From assembly GCA_033439255.1 (NCBI GenBank), contig CM065881.1, positions 2,480,001 through 2,544,000 of the forward strand: DNA of 64,000 bases, given 5' to 3'. Source of the stretch: Hericium rajendrae. Lineage: Eukaryota; Basidiomycota; Agaricomycetes; Russulales; Hericiaceae. Below, one piece after another: positions 21,736 to 35,307 of this stretch. The notes beneath the pieces are model-generated. The model saw nothing but the letters and a program-made list of their open reading frames with translations. It had not been told where the DNA came from and made no database searches. Numbering within the stretch: the first letter of the stretch is position 1; every line of letters begins with the position of its first letter. Both the position numbers and the translations under genes were made by a program.

Positions 21736-22517
21736 GAAACGAGACAGAAGGTCGAGAGCTGTCGAGGTACTGGGAAAAAATGCCTGAAAGCTTTTGAGCG
21801 ATTACCCGCGCGATACTTATACTTCTGTCATGCGGGGCAGCTCTGGATTAATGGTTTGGACGCCTAGAAGGCGGTAAAGCGTAAGCACGATCAACCTTTG
21901 TCAGACATGCCCTGGCCAAGACGCAGAAAAGTGAGTTATTGAGCAGGATGTGACGCGCAACCAGTCAAAACCGTGGCAGAACGTTTGAGTAGCGTTGAAT
22001 GCGGAAAAAAATTCACATACGCGCTTCGCGCCAGATCGCGCCCCCTTTGATAGGAAATCGTATCGGATGATTGATGCAGCAGGCGCGATTCAGAGACGGC
22101 ATCTCGCCGTTGTTCCTTCTCCCTGCTGCGTTGCTCCCGGAACTAGAGCATCAATGCCGTTCAGACGAGATCTCACTCATCCGGATTTAAGTGTAGCTGT
22201 CTTGCCTCTTCTTGGACAATGAATCGCACACGCCTTGAACTGCCTTAAGACACGTGCTCGACACAAGGTCAAAACTGGCACCACTTGCTCCAACTCCGTA
22301 TTTCATGGCCGACATACCCAGTGCCTAGTTTCACCCAGATATCCTGGCAGACTTTCGTAACAAGTATCCGGAGATTACTTGGAGATCCGAGTGAAAAACC
22401 AGAAACATATGTACGTGCCCGTCATAATCGTGCATGCATTATTTTTGGAGGTGATGATGGCATACAGGCATGACATACAGTGCGATGAAAATCAGAGTAA
22501 AATACCGCGCCAGCCCT
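21736..22517. other. Intergenic region upstream of the MFS gene
   Basis: A 780-bp gap holding the MFS promoter and the RPS4 3' flank. A TATA-like GTATAAGT (minus strand, 21814-21821) lies about 80 bp upstream of the MFS start, and a CACGTG lies at 22251-22256. No gene is seen. Confidence 0.5.
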
Positions 22518-23678
22518 CTACTGCTCAGCAGCACGCTTCCTCCTGGCATCACGCTCCTCGGCAATCGTGAGCTTAGTGCCCTTGCCTCTGGGCAGCGAGA
22601 TCCAGGGCTTGTTGCCCTCGCCAATAACAAAAATGTTTGTTATCCTGTATTACAATGAGTATAGGAATCATGTTTTTGTTATGGTCCAGATACTCACCGC
22701 GTAGCAAACGTGCGGTCAGCAGCATCCTTCACGTGGACGATGTCGAAGTCACCAATGTGCTTCTCACGGTGAACGATGACACCAGCACGGCCCATGTTAC
22801 GACCACCGGTAATCATGACAAGGTTGTTGGTGTCGAAGTGAATGTACTCGGTGATCTTGTTCGTGGTAAGGTCAAATTTGACGGTGTCGTTGACGTTGAT
22901 GACGGGGTCGGGGTAGCGGATCGTGCGGCCGTCGTGGGTGACGATGTAGGGGACGCCCTTGGCGCCGATGGCAACGCGCTTCACCTTGAGGAGCTTGTAG
23001 GTGGCCTCCTCAGGCGTAATACGGTGGATGGTGAAACGGCCCTTAACATCATAAAGGAGACGGAAGTGCTCGCCCGACTTCTCGATGGAGATGACGTCTA
23101 GATATACAGGTCAGAATCGAAATGCGGTTCTTTTCATTCAATAAACGCACCTTGGAAGCCGGCGGGGTAGGTATTGTCAGTGCGGACTTTGCCATCGACC
23201 TTGATCAGGCGCTGCATGACAATCGAGGTGACCTCACGGCCAGTCAAAGCATACTTCAACCGGTTGCGGAGGAAGATGTTAAGCGGGAGGGACTCCCGGA
23301 GTTTATGGGGACCGGGGGAGGGGCGGGGAGCCTGAAATCACAGAAAGCAAGGATCGTAAACCAGCCACTCGCAGCGGGTATTGGGAGAGGTGCGCACGTA
23401 GGTTCCGCTCAGCTTGTCCAGCATCCATGAGGAGGGAGCGGCGAGACGCTTCAAGTGCTTTTTCGGTCCTCGGGCCTAGAAAGACATTCGATCAGTATCC
23501 CAGGATACACTTCAACGCCAGATATCAAAAAGTTGGGAGAAGGGCCAAGTCGGTCCACAAGTGCATCCACCCCGCACCAGCAGCATCCATCCCATTGCGA
23601 ACCATCCATCCCGATTCCGGCTCTCATTTCTCTTCCAACGGTCCGATATGAGACGTCTAAGAGAATGAAACTGACCAT
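22518..23678 (-). CDS. RPS4: 40S ribosomal protein S4 (eS4)
   Basis: Small-subunit ribosomal protein eS4. The start exon is just the ATG at 23676-23678. A 200-bp intron (23476-23675) precedes [20 protein letters not shown]. Conserved blocks follow: [89 protein letters not shown] and the C-terminus [19 protein letters not shown], ending AAEQ. Other introns: 23332-23397, 23099-23150 and 22645-22697. The predicted length of about 260 residues is normal for the family. No frame break was found. A start codon isolated in its own exon followed by the longest intron is common for fungal ribosomal protein genes. Confidence 0.97.
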
Positions 23679-23980
23679 ATTGAGTGTCTTGCTGGCGGAA
23701 CGATGACGACGGCGACGACGTTCTTGATTTTGCGGGCGATAGGCGGCGCCTAGTCTCAAAGTTTGTGAGGCGTGTGCGAATCTGAGTTTAGGGCGGGCTT
23801 ATTGTCTGCACGTGACCAAGTCGCGTCAAGCGCGCGCCTACCTCCAATTAGAGGGTTGTCCACTTTCCCGTCACTTTCACTGAAACACAAAAGATAGTGC
23901 GCAGAAACATCGCATGGTGATGCTTAGATACCGCGCGTCACAGCAATAGAATAATACAAACAACCTTAACACTACATATC

Positions 23981-26900
23981 CTATGCACCGCCTTTCGTCG
24001 CCCTCAACGCCATGGTATCCAAACTGATAGCCCTATAATCACCTTCCGCATTCGGCGCCCACACCGCATCATCCAGAATATACACGAGCACACCACCCTT
24101 TCCGTCTGCAGTCTGCGAAACGCGGTAGAGTGGCATGCGTGACAGCTCGTGCGCGCGCCCAGTCGGCACGAACATGAGATTGTGCGCGGCGGCGAATTCC
24201 TCGACGATCGACCGGAACGTGATCTCCTGTACCCGCGCCGGTACCTTCTTCGCCTTGGTTGCCGCAGGCACGGGCGGAGGCCCTTCGCGCCTGCGATGGT
24301 GGTCCGGCTTGGGCAGCTTCGTCGGTGCGTCGGGACCCAGCTCGATCGCCTTGTTCATGAGCTGCAGTCCACGCGTGAACCCGTCCTTGACGGCCGGGAG
24401 ATTCTGCACGTTCTCCGAGAACACACTCTTCCAATAAGCGTACCACTGCGCGACCTCCTCGAAGCTCGGGCGCGGCTGCGTGAGCCAGATGTGCAGCACG
24501 TCGAGCCACTTCGGGAAGAACCCGGACTCAAGGAGCTGTGCGAGAATGGATGGGCGCAGGAGCGGCTCCCAGTCCAGGACGCGTCGGAGCGGAGCCATGT
24601 CCTGTTGGCGCGGATTGACGGTGAAGTCTTCGCGCAGTGTCGCGCCGAGCTTCGGTACGACGTATTTGAGGAGCATTGCATCCCAGTCGCCAGCATTGAA
24701 AACCTCGCGCCATGTGGCGAGATCTTTGGGGATGGGCTCAGTTGCTGTCCAACTTCGGAGAATGCCTTTGAGTTTGCGGCGTGCATCGTTGAGGACGTCC
24801 TCCAGACGCAGGCCAACATGCGGAAGCCAAGGGAAGACGAGCGTCTTGAGGGAGACGGTCTCTTTGCGGCTCCAGTCTGCCACCGCCTGGGAGACCTTGG
24901 GGAGGATGAGTTGATCGAGGATATTATCCCTGATGAATGGCGGAAGGAATGTGGACCATGCTTCGTAAAGTCGGACGGCCGGCTGTGGATCCCGCGGATC
25001 CCAGTCGTTGTTAATCGCCGACCGCACTTTCGGTAGCCACGCATTCCATAAAAGACTCTCGAACGGGGTCATTGGGACTTCGACCACCGGTGTCACCTCT
25101 CGAACAGTTCGACCTCCATAGATGTCGACTTCCGTTCTAGGCGCCTTTTGTTCGTTGTCCGAGAGCTTCAAAGCTCTTCTCCACCGTCGGAAGGTGGGAA
25201 GGAGAGCGTTGGGATCCTCTAGCGGTGACCATTGACTAAGCATACGTCGAACCTGTGAGAATCGTGTTAGCGCGAGTAAATGCTAAATAGAAAGAAATGC
25301 CATACAATAGGTGCGATAGCAGCAACGACTATCTCATCCAGACGATACTTATCGAATTCTCGAGGGAATTGCGCCAGTAATTTCTCAAAGTGAGGCGAGA
25401 ACGGCTCGAGGGTCGCTTCGTATACAGAAGCCAATTCTCTTGCTTGTGACTTGATGTCGTCAGCAACAAGGTGAACTTGTTGTAAGCGTGAAATCACTGA
25501 TAAAATCGTCAATAAACAATACTCTGGCAGAGAAGTCGATCATACGCACACTCTGCTTCTTCCTCCACCTTCTTACGTAGCCTCAAGTCTTCAGCTTGGA
25601 TGACCGCTCTTCGTTGCTGAATCTCCTTTGCCTCACGAGCGAGGGCATCCAGATCACCTTTCGCCGCATCCACGATAAGGCGGAGGTTGTGGCGAACTTC
25701 AGGTATTCGTTCTGCTTCTGTAGAAGGTGTCCAGGAGGCCATTGAGACTTCTGCTAACGATGCTACCTCTCGGGGCTAATCACCAAGTCAGCTCATAGAA
25801 AGGAAATATAAAGCATGTGAAGACTTACAGTTGCACCGGTAGCGTCAATAATGATTCCAACACCCGCTGTGCCAGCTTCCTGCCCAGCTTCTGCCACAAT
25901 CTCCTCGTAGGTCTTGTAGACGACCTTCGTCTTGACTTTCTTCGGCTTCTTCCAAGCATCAGACTTCTTCACCTGCTCTCCGACCTTGCCCTTCCTGGGC
26001 TGCCTTGGTCCCTCCTCCTCCTCCTCACTGACAACTTCTCCTCTCCGCTTTGCCTCAAGCTTCGCCTGCGCTGTGCGCTCTGTGAACCCACGGAAGGCAA
26101 TACCCATACCCTTCGGTCGCAGCTTGGTCTCCACCGGAGTGACGATACCAGCGCCAGAGGCACCCAGTCCGGTCCCAGCCTGCCACCCCATCTTCGCGAG
26201 CATGCGTGCACCGAAGGTGCTTTGCAGTTTGCTAAAATGTCGCTGCTCAGCGGCGGGAAGGGGTGTGGCGGCACGCGAGGTCTCTGAAGAGCCGGCATTA
26301 TCACGCACAAATGCGCGTTGGGTCCGGATGGAGGCACCAAAGGCAGATGGGAGGTTGGGGGGCAAGGCTGTAGATTGTGCGGGAGCGGGCGAAGGAGCGG
26401 GGGATTGAGACGTAGCAGCTGGACGAGAGGCACCGATGCCAGACTTCGTGAAACCAGAGAACGATGTTGGAGGTTTCGTCTTGGATGCGCCCAAACCTAA
26501 TCCGCCGACTCGCGGCCTTTCAACCTCCTCCTCCTCCTCCTCCTCCTCCTCTTCTTCTTCTCGCACTCGAGGTGAAGGGGCCCTGGAAGGTTCAAATTCC
26601 TCTTCCTCCATTTCCTCAATCTCCTCACCTTCAGGTTCTTCGGCACCTACACCTTCCTCTTCTACTTCCTCTGGCTCCATCTGCATCTCCATGTCTATCT
26701 CCAGCCTCCTTGATGTCTGTCTTGCTGGATACGAACGCAGGCGCTTTTGCCCAGTCCCTTCGCTTTGAAGGCTCGGCTTTCTGCTTCTTTCGACCAAAGC
26801 CCTCATCTTCGCTGTCCTCGGCGAACACGCCGTATAGAGCTTCCTCCTTCCCGTTTGCACGCCTGCGTTTGTGGCGATATGGGTTCTCGAATAGTTCGCG

Positions 26901-27017
26901 CTCAGCCCGAGCGTCGGGATTGGCGTCATCAAAGTCGCCCGGAGTTTCGTCTAACTCGGAGCCTGGTGAAGAGTCGGAGTCGCCATCATCTAAGAAGGCA
27001 CGTTTCCTGCGACCCAT
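23981..27017 (-). CDS. NTR1: TFIP11/Ntr1-like G-patch protein, spliceosome disassembly
   Basis: Partner of the DEAH helicase Prp43 that dismantles the intron-lariat spliceosome in the nucleus. The start at 27017 begins MGRRKRAFLDDGDSD. The N-terminal third is acidic with a run of 12 Glu and a basic-rich segment. The G-patch is clear (ARMLAKMGWQAGTGLGASGA, then GIVTPVETKLRPKGMGIAF). The C-terminal half carries the GCFC-type region (FESLLWNAWLPKVRSAI, NDWDPRDPQPAVRLYEAW, LDQLILPKVSQAVADW, CGG-free TWREVFNAGDWDAMLL) typical of TFIP11. Introns: 25776-25828, 25497-25549 and 25253-25305. One frame break is likely near 26690-26715, between KTDIKEAG and IDMEMQMEPEEV. Divergent from RPT4, with about 420 bp between the starts. 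Confidence 0.94.
26524..26561. repeat. (TCC)n microsatellite encoding poly-Glu
   Basis: An uninterrupted TCC run followed by TTC repeats lies within the TFIP11 coding sequence. On the minus strand it encodes about 12 consecutive glutamates in a disordered acidic region. Confidence 0.9.
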
Positions 27018-27434
27018 GGAGGTGAGAGTTGAGAGTAGGATGTGACTAACGTAAGGATCGCAAGCAAGTCGTGAGTTTGTCCGACGCCGCGCCGCGCCGC
27101 GCTACATACTGTATTGCCTTTTTCAACGAACGCATCATCTGGTCACAAATCCATGGTTCAAACTCTCCCTCGGCCACATGAATAAACACATTTTTCGGAC
27201 ATCCCAGCGCGAATCTGTTCGGATCAGATTATAAAGCAACAAATAAATACAACAAAGGCAGGGCCAGGCCGGTAATTGAACCAGGGACCTCAAGGCAGCT
27301 CAGTGGATTACAAAGCAATCAGTGCCTTCGTGCACAGCCACCTCCCGCTACCGCGTTTGGAGAGCTTACGCGTCTTGATTGTGCACACGCGCGTCCGCGA
27401 GCTGCATCCCACTCTTTCATAACTCACCACCACC
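27018..27434. promoter_or_regulatory. Bidirectional promoter region, TFIP11/RPT4
   Basis: 417 bp between two divergent essential genes. A GCCGC-rich run (about 27083-27105) lies close to the TFIP11 side. I see no yeast-type proteasome PACE element. A weak tRNA-like stretch in 27255-27345 is discussed under rejected items. Confidence 0.5.
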
Positions 27435-29050
<1,616 letters not shown>

Positions 29051-29351
29051 ACGCTGCTCGCCCTTTTGTATTTTATATCATTCCATTTAAATTCTACATG
29101 CAAGGATCTGCCGTTGTTCGAAAACTGTGTGATGAGTTTTTGATTGACAACACGGTATAGATCCCTTCTGCGGTAGGCAAGCTACCTTTTCGCCACTTGC
29201 CATTCATCGCAGTACTACCAAATCCTTCTGGGTATACATCGCACTCCCGTGAAACGTCCAATGAACACAAGTGTTAAATTACAGTAAAGCGTCTATTATG
29301 TACCAGGTATCATGACGCCTGAGACATCCACACTCCTCCCACACAAAGGTC
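29051..29351. other. Convergent intergenic region, no gene seen
   Basis: 3' flanks of RPT4 and SEC1 meet here. AT-rich, with nothing coding seen. Confidence 0.6.
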
Positions 29352-32320
29352 TCACCACTTGAACAAGTGGTGCTTCTTCTTCTTCTCCTTCTCCTTGCCC
29401 TCCTTCCCACTATAAGAATTTACAGAGAGCGTGCTCTCCGTAGTCGCAGACGACGGTGCGCTCTGTCGCGAGGACGACAGAAAGCTGCTCTTCGTCTTGA
29501 CCGGCGACGGCGGAGGCCGTGCTGGTGCTGGCGCCGGCGCCGGCGCGTCCTTCGTGAAGTACATCTCGTCGTAAAACTCCTGGAACGGCCGCTTCCCGGC
29601 AGGCGCCTCGCGCAGCCCGTTCGGCCTCGCGCGAGCCGACGCCGCCGAGCTCGAGCACCTTGAGATCGTCGACGAACTGGCGCGGCGTGAACATGTGCGT
29701 CGAGCCGACGTAGATGTCCTTGTTCAGCGTGTTGGAGAGGTGGTAGGCCTCGCGCATCTCGGAATAGGACATGCCGCCGGCGACGAAGAGCAGGAGCCGC
29801 TGGCGGATCTCTGGGGACAGCCGGTTTTGCTGGCGTGGTGCCATTTGGGCCTTGAGCTTCGAAGGGAACCACCGGTGGTGGTGTCGGATGGATTCTGATG
29901 CATGGTTGTCGCTGATGGCCTCGGAGGATAGTCCTTCACGTAGGGGAAGACACTTTGATCAAGTCTGTTGGCTACTTGGTCCTATCATGCGAATGAGTGT
30001 CGAAGTCAAGCAGGAGATTTGGACTACGACTTACTTCGATTACGGATCGTAGCACAGGTTTGAATCGAGACAGTTCATATTCCTCCTCGCTCGAGGGTTT
30101 CTGCTTGAGTTTCTTCTTGGTATCTTTATCTCCAGGCCCCTACGACGCGATGATCAGGATGAGGGGCGATTATCTTTTGCAAGGATGACCACATACTCTG
30201 CTTATACGGATTCCCAGATGTACAAGAGCATTGACCGCATCCTGTTCTGGCAAAGACAATCTGGCGTGCTGATAAAGCCGTCTACGGTCCTCATCCGGTA
30301 CACCTTCCCGGTGTTGAATGTAAAGTGCGATTATTCGAACTTTGTTCGAGTTACTACGGACGTGTGAATTGTGCCAGGGAAAGACATAGCATAAGACTCA
30401 CATAACCTCCCGGCTGTCAAGTAATGGGACCATCTCCTCAACAAGATGTTTGGGAGTTTTCCCTTCAGCTGTGAGCCCTGTGGCACAGTTCTGTTCGTAT
30501 GAGTACATCAAAATAAATGCCATATTTAATAGACCGATGCTGACCTGCTCCACATTGGCCACCGCTGGCAATTTGTCACGCTCAAAAATGTCCATACACT
30601 CCTGTGCCATATTAAGATGGAGAGAAAACTAAAGGTAGTCATTTGTGAGCATGGATCATCAGAAGGTACATCAACAGTCTCACAGCTTTCCGTTGTTCTT
30701 GGTATTGAGGCAGATTTGCAAGCATGTCTTTCATGTCGCTCAAATTGGCTGCACCATCTCTGCATCAAGCCACGTTTGAGCCAACGTCAATGACATTTGA
30801 TATAGCGCTTACCCCTTGAAACCCGCATTATCAACCATGAATTTGTTGAAATCGGCCATAAGCTTGTCGATGGTGTCTTTCATATGCATATGACGGATGT
30901 CCGTGTAGACAGTGTCGGCATCGGACAGTACGGCAACCTCATCTTCATATGTTCCTTTCGAGGATTGGAATTTGTACCTGTGAAGATGAGAAAAAGAAGT
31001 CCATGATAATCATAGCATAACGTACGCATATCTCGTTCCATCTTGGATGGGAAGGAGATCATTGGCCATGGCTTGATAAGTGAATTCGTGAATGAGGGGG
31101 CCATAACGTCCATAGACCGATCGGTGATTATCAGCGTCGCTCGCGGTCGTGCTGCCTCTTGTTTCTAATTAACCATTGGGAGTATCAAGTCAGGAATACA
31201 GGTCGAGTAGCACACGTGCCGAAACAAACTCACGCCAAAGTCAGGGTTATTCTTCTTGAAATCGTCTAAATTAGCCTGCACCATCAACGCCAACAGCTTC
31301 GAGAGATATTCTGAGTCAGAAGCCTCGTATTGGCGAGCCTGATCTCCCGAGCAAGGTTCGTCCTCCATCGCGCGCTTGCCTCCGGAGGTGGTGCGACGGC
31401 TCGAGTAGACTCGGTTGGTTTCAGAGGGCCGAGAGGTGGATGATGTGATGGCATATAATAGCGGATGTAGGGATACTCATTGAGTGTGATGCAAACATTA
31501 GCGATCTACCAGCGACGTAGGTGTCAAGCCACAGACTCGCAGAACTCAAAACATGTCAGACTCACTGATTTGCTAACGAAGTGTAGATCCTCCTCCAGGC
31601 GGTCGCGTGCGGCGCGTGCGCCATTCTCATTCCGAGGGGGACTGAACATGCTAAAAAATAGCTCAGGAAGCTTCAAGGAGAATACCTGGGCCTCGATCGC
31701 TGATTACAGTTCTAGGTTATTCTCAAGTATGGGAGGTAGGCCGGAGGTTGGACTGACCCCAGAAGTTGATAAACAGCTCGTGGCATGCCCGCAGGTATGG
31801 TTCCGCAGGCGACGAATACAGTCTCTCCAGTAACTGGTCAGAAAGCCCTTACATCTACAATGAGCCTCGCGCGACGATCAGCAGCCGACCCACCGTTCAC
31901 ATACCATCAATGAAATTCAGATGTGCACCAGCATACATCTGGCGGCCTGGTGAAAAGTCTCGAATGATGCGGTCGATGTTGGCTGTAGTGGGCATGAGGA
32001 TGTATATGGCCTCCAGACCCAGCTGGGGCTCTCGGTGGTTCTGGATGGAATCAACGACTGGGTGATAATTGAAGTACCCATCGTTGGACACATGAAGTCT
32101 CGTGCGTACCTGTCACGTTCTCTTGGAGAATGTCGAATGCTTTCACCACTGAGTTGAGCAAAGCCAAAGAGTGCTCATCCACGACCATAACCTTCCACTT
32201 GCCCGGAAGTGTCGTCCGCACCGTCTCCAAGACCTCTGTACGAACTGATTAGCGCTGAATTATATGCTTCCTCCGCAGTAGTTACGCACTGGAGCGAAGG
32301 ATTGTTATGAGCGAGGACAT
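29352..32320 (-). CDS. SEC1: Sec1/Munc18 (SM) family protein, exocytic SNARE regulator
   Basis: SM proteins bind syntaxin and assembled SNARE complexes and are needed for vesicle fusion at the plasma membrane. The start at 32320 gives MSSLITILRSKVLETVRTTL. Next come KVMVVDEHSLALLNSV and FDILQENVT, LEAIYILMPTTANIDRII, YAGAHLNFIDGLSDQLLERL, LRACHELFINFW, RATLIITDRSMDVMAPLIHE, NCATGLTAEGKTPKHLVEEM and the late block FVAGGMSYSEMREAYHLS, which ends IYVGSTHMFTPRQFVDDL. The tail is Ser/Pro-rich and ends in a Lys-rich HHLFKW. About ten exons; introns seen include 32236-32289, 32058-32109 and 31848-31904. Likely single-base breaks: C run at 31096-31100, A run at 29825-29828, and one near 29610-29635. 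Divergent from an F-box gene. Confidence 0.93.
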
Positions 32321-32696
32321 GGTGCGTTGAAGCAAGGGAAGGAGTGACTTGTCGAATGCTACCTGAGCATCTACCTCTTAGCAGGTGGCGCGGTATATCG
32401 ACGCGGCTAACGCCGAAGCACTGCGTTGCCAAAGGCATCCGCCCTTGAACGCAGCCGGGCTCGTAGTCTCCGTCACCTCGGTGAGGAAGACAGTGATCTT
32501 CAAGCTGTCCTGAGAGTACTGATTTTCTTTTTCAGTCTATAGACATCTAATCCAAAGTCTCCTTGGCCTCTTGCAAACTGCAGCTGATCTTGGTGATGAT
32601 TGTCTGTTCCGTAAACCTGTTACGTGATTTATTGACCCAGTTTCATCATTTATTAGGACCTCTGCCGTTCCAGAGTCAGCAAGGACATTCAGAAAC
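32321..32696. promoter_or_regulatory. Divergent promoter region, SEC1 / F-box gene
   Basis: 376 bp between the SEC1 start and the presumed F-box gene start. No distinct element recognised. Confidence 0.4.
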
Positions 32697-34503
32697 ATGG
32701 CGCTCAACCGCGACATGTTAAGACCAGATCAGAAGGAGAAGAAGTTTCTGCGATTTTGACGTTCAAATCGAGGTACACCAGAAAGCGCTTTTGGACCTGA
32801 GGACCCGGCGGAACGCGTTTTCTCCCATATTCGTCCTCCTTCCCGAACTCTTGTGCCAGATCTTTCATATCTGCGTTGATGTTGCAGGGCAAGAGGAAGC
32901 CAAATATTGGGCGCATATTGACTCCCCATCAATTGGCATACCCCGGACTTCCTATCAGCACGCACGCGCAGCGCTCGCCATCAGCCATGTATGTCGTCGG
33001 TGGCGTGCAATAGCCCGTGAAGACGGAGTCCTATGGACGAATCTTTTTATGTCTTCCGACGAGCTATGCCAAAGAATGCTCGTCCGGTCGAAGAACGCCC
33101 TGCTTGTCGTGCGCCACGGCTTCGTATCTAGCGATTCCTCCTCCGCTTCTTTGAGCCTCGCGCTGTCACATATGTCGCGAATCAAGACTCTTCCAGATCA
33201 GTTGGCAGGCTTACAGCACCTACGTCCCTCCCAAGCTGATGGAGCGCATGTCTCAGCCTGCGCCCTTCCTCGAGAGCCTCTACCTCTCTAATCTCGGTGG
33301 GGTTTGGTCCACTAACCCTTTACCCCTCACGTTGTTTTCCGGTGAAATCCCGCGTCTCACTCGGTTAACCATCCTGCATGGCGCGCAGATCTCGTGGGAC
33401 TCGCCGCTAATCCAAAAGACGAGCCTCACGCACCTCCATTTGGGGGACATGACGCATTGGAAATCGGACTCCATCGACCGTTTACTGGACGTTCTCGAGC
33501 GATTTCCGCGCCTGAAAAGCCTGCTCCTCGAGCAGAGCATCCCTATAGGACCGACGATGTCCGACCGCGTTGTGAAGCTGCCTGCTCTGACAGGCATCTC
33601 CCTGGCCGATGACCAATCGGCATGCATGGTCCTTTTGCGTTCCCTCTCGATCCCGCCCACTGCATTGCTTTCCCTTCAAACTTTCCTTAACCCTCAGGAT
33701 GGCGACGTCAATCCCACGCTCGCAGGCTCACTCGAACACGTCGTACCTTTCTTCAAAGACACGAAAACCGTCAGGATGCACATCACGAAGGATGCCGGTG
33801 TCAACCAGCTGCGCATCCAGTCCTGGCCTACAACCATCACGGACCGGGCAGTGCTCGGCAGCCCACATTCTAGCAGCACGCTTGTCGATTTCATGTGGTC
33901 CGCAGAGGCCGCAATGGACATCGGTGTCATCCAGAACGTGTGCACCATCCTCTCGCTGAACGGCATCGAAGCGTATTCCGGCGGCATCCTCAGCTTCCAG
34001 AATCAGCATCCAAACGACTGGCGACCCATCTTCCGGGACTGGACGCAGCTGAGCACAATGCATGCGATAGGGACGATGCTGGAGGTGTTCCTGGACGCGT
34101 TTGTTGCCCCCGCGGAGCCGCCGGTCGCGGTTGCCGCTGCGGAGTCGGAGGAGCTCCCAGCCACGCAGCCCCCTCCCCTTCTTCCCAGCCTGCGCACCCT
34201 CATAATAGACCGCGCGAACATCACATCGGAGCTCGGTGAGCGCGCAAAAGCATCGCTGAGAACGCCGGAGTGCAAGGTGCAGACCGTGCAAATCCATCAA
34301 TGCAATGTGAAGGCGGCATTCGTCGACGAGCTCAGGAAATCGTCCCGGATGTGCAATGGGACGGGAAGCAAAACCGGACGCTGCGGCGTCCTGGTCCCTT
34401 TTGGGCCACCGGCGGGGCAATGGAGATTGATGGATTCGAAACGATGGATGATGGTACTGAGGAGCCGGAATTGGTGTTGGGGAGTTTCGATGGCGAACCC
34501 TGA
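32697..34503 (+). CDS. F-box protein of the expanded basidiomycete type
   Basis: Likely substrate receptor of an SCF ubiquitin ligase; the target is unknown. An F-box-like segment lies near 32800-33050: RRNAFSPIFVLLPELLCQIF followed by ALAISHVCRRWRAIAREDG and LWTNLF, the usual Agaricomycete arrangement. A leucine-rich region follows (FLESLYLSNL, IPRLTRLTILHGAQISW, LTHLHLGDMTHW, LERFPRLKSLLLEQS). The C-terminus has the common family ending IVPDVQWDG and a short acidic tail ending FDGEP at 34503. Two or three frame breaks are likely: near 32740-32760, near 33215-33235, and an A run one short at 34337-34339. Before these are allowed for the gene looks like two pieces. The start at 32697 (MALNRDMLRPDQKEKKF) is a guess. 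It belongs to a large, fast-evolving gene family. Confidence 0.75.
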
Positions 34504-35307
34504 ATGTGCTGTTGGAGGTGAGATCGGTCTCTGCTTGTATTATGATACCTGTTCTCTGGAGTCTGAATGGACTTTCTACTATGTGTACCCGGTGACATTA
34601 TAATTTTAACCAGCGTCATTGTAGAATAGAATACCCCTATTGTGGGAAGCTCATTTCAATGGGACACAGTTCGAAAAAACGACACGTATACCGTCAAGCC
34701 TTGCCCTGAATGTTCGAAAGAAACTAATTGGGGCTCTAGATAGAGTTCAATCCAATGTTTCATGACCAGCGAAATCTGTGTCATGAATAGGATAAGCAGA
34801 ATGCAGATTTTCCGCCTTCAAGTTGAATTCAAATTTATGGTGAACGTATGTTTGTGCCAACCCAGGCTGAGACCTCCTGTCGGAGATGATCAGACAATCC
34901 GTCCTCAGAGGCATCCGACGACCCCTCGGCATACGGAACGAATAAAAATACGACCTGCGTGGTGAGCATCCGAGCGCTTGGGCGCTATGGGCGTATATCG
35001 GGAAATTCAGGAACGCTGCGGACGATGACGGCGAGCGCAGTGGACGACTAGTGGACGGGAGAGTTTGTGGTCGTCGCGATCGGCCGACGTGCGGGGCGGG
35101 ATGCGGGATTTCGGGGATGGCACGTGGTGCGATTAGTCGAATGACCCCGCGCGCGCCTCGAGCTGCGTCGGAGGGGGTCATGCTCTCAGCCGAATCCGAC
35201 TTTTCACCATTCCTTCTTCCCTTCTTCCTCGTTCTCACTTTCCCGTAGAGCCCCTAATTTCCTTCACGACTTCGTCCATTCCCCCTCTATTTTCCTGCGA
35301 TACAGTC
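34504..35307. other. Intergenic region upstream of MTHFR
   Basis: 804 bp holding the F-box gene 3' flank and the MTHFR promoter. A 163-codon minus-strand ORF (34747-35238) has no family resemblance and overlaps the promoter, so it is not called. The last 100 bp are C/T-rich, which is common just upstream of fungal transcription starts. Confidence 0.5.
35121..35126. promoter_or_regulatory. CACGTG element upstream of MTHFR
   Basis: A CACGTG hexamer lies 182 bp upstream of the MTHFR start. In yeasts the Cbf1 bHLH factor binds CACGTG at methionine-pathway genes. A similar role here is inference from site and gene function. Confidence 0.4.

Noticed and set aside
23476-23675. snoRNA in the first RPS4 intron
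   Set aside because: No clear C (RUGAUGA) and D (CUGA) box pair or ACA box was found by eye.
27255-27345. Possible minus-strand tRNA upstream of RPT4, with a B-box-like GGTTCAATTAC and an anticodon-like TTTGTAA
   Set aside because: The T-stem does not pair well (the usual C after the loop is A), no matching acceptor or anticodon stem can be drawn, and the D-arm lacks its GG. At best a tRNA remnant; tRNAscan-SE would decide.
34747-35238. 163-codon minus-strand open frame upstream of MTHFR
   Set aside because: It overlaps the MTHFR promoter, has no recognisable motif and has an Arg/Pro-heavy composition typical of chance frames in GC-rich DNA.
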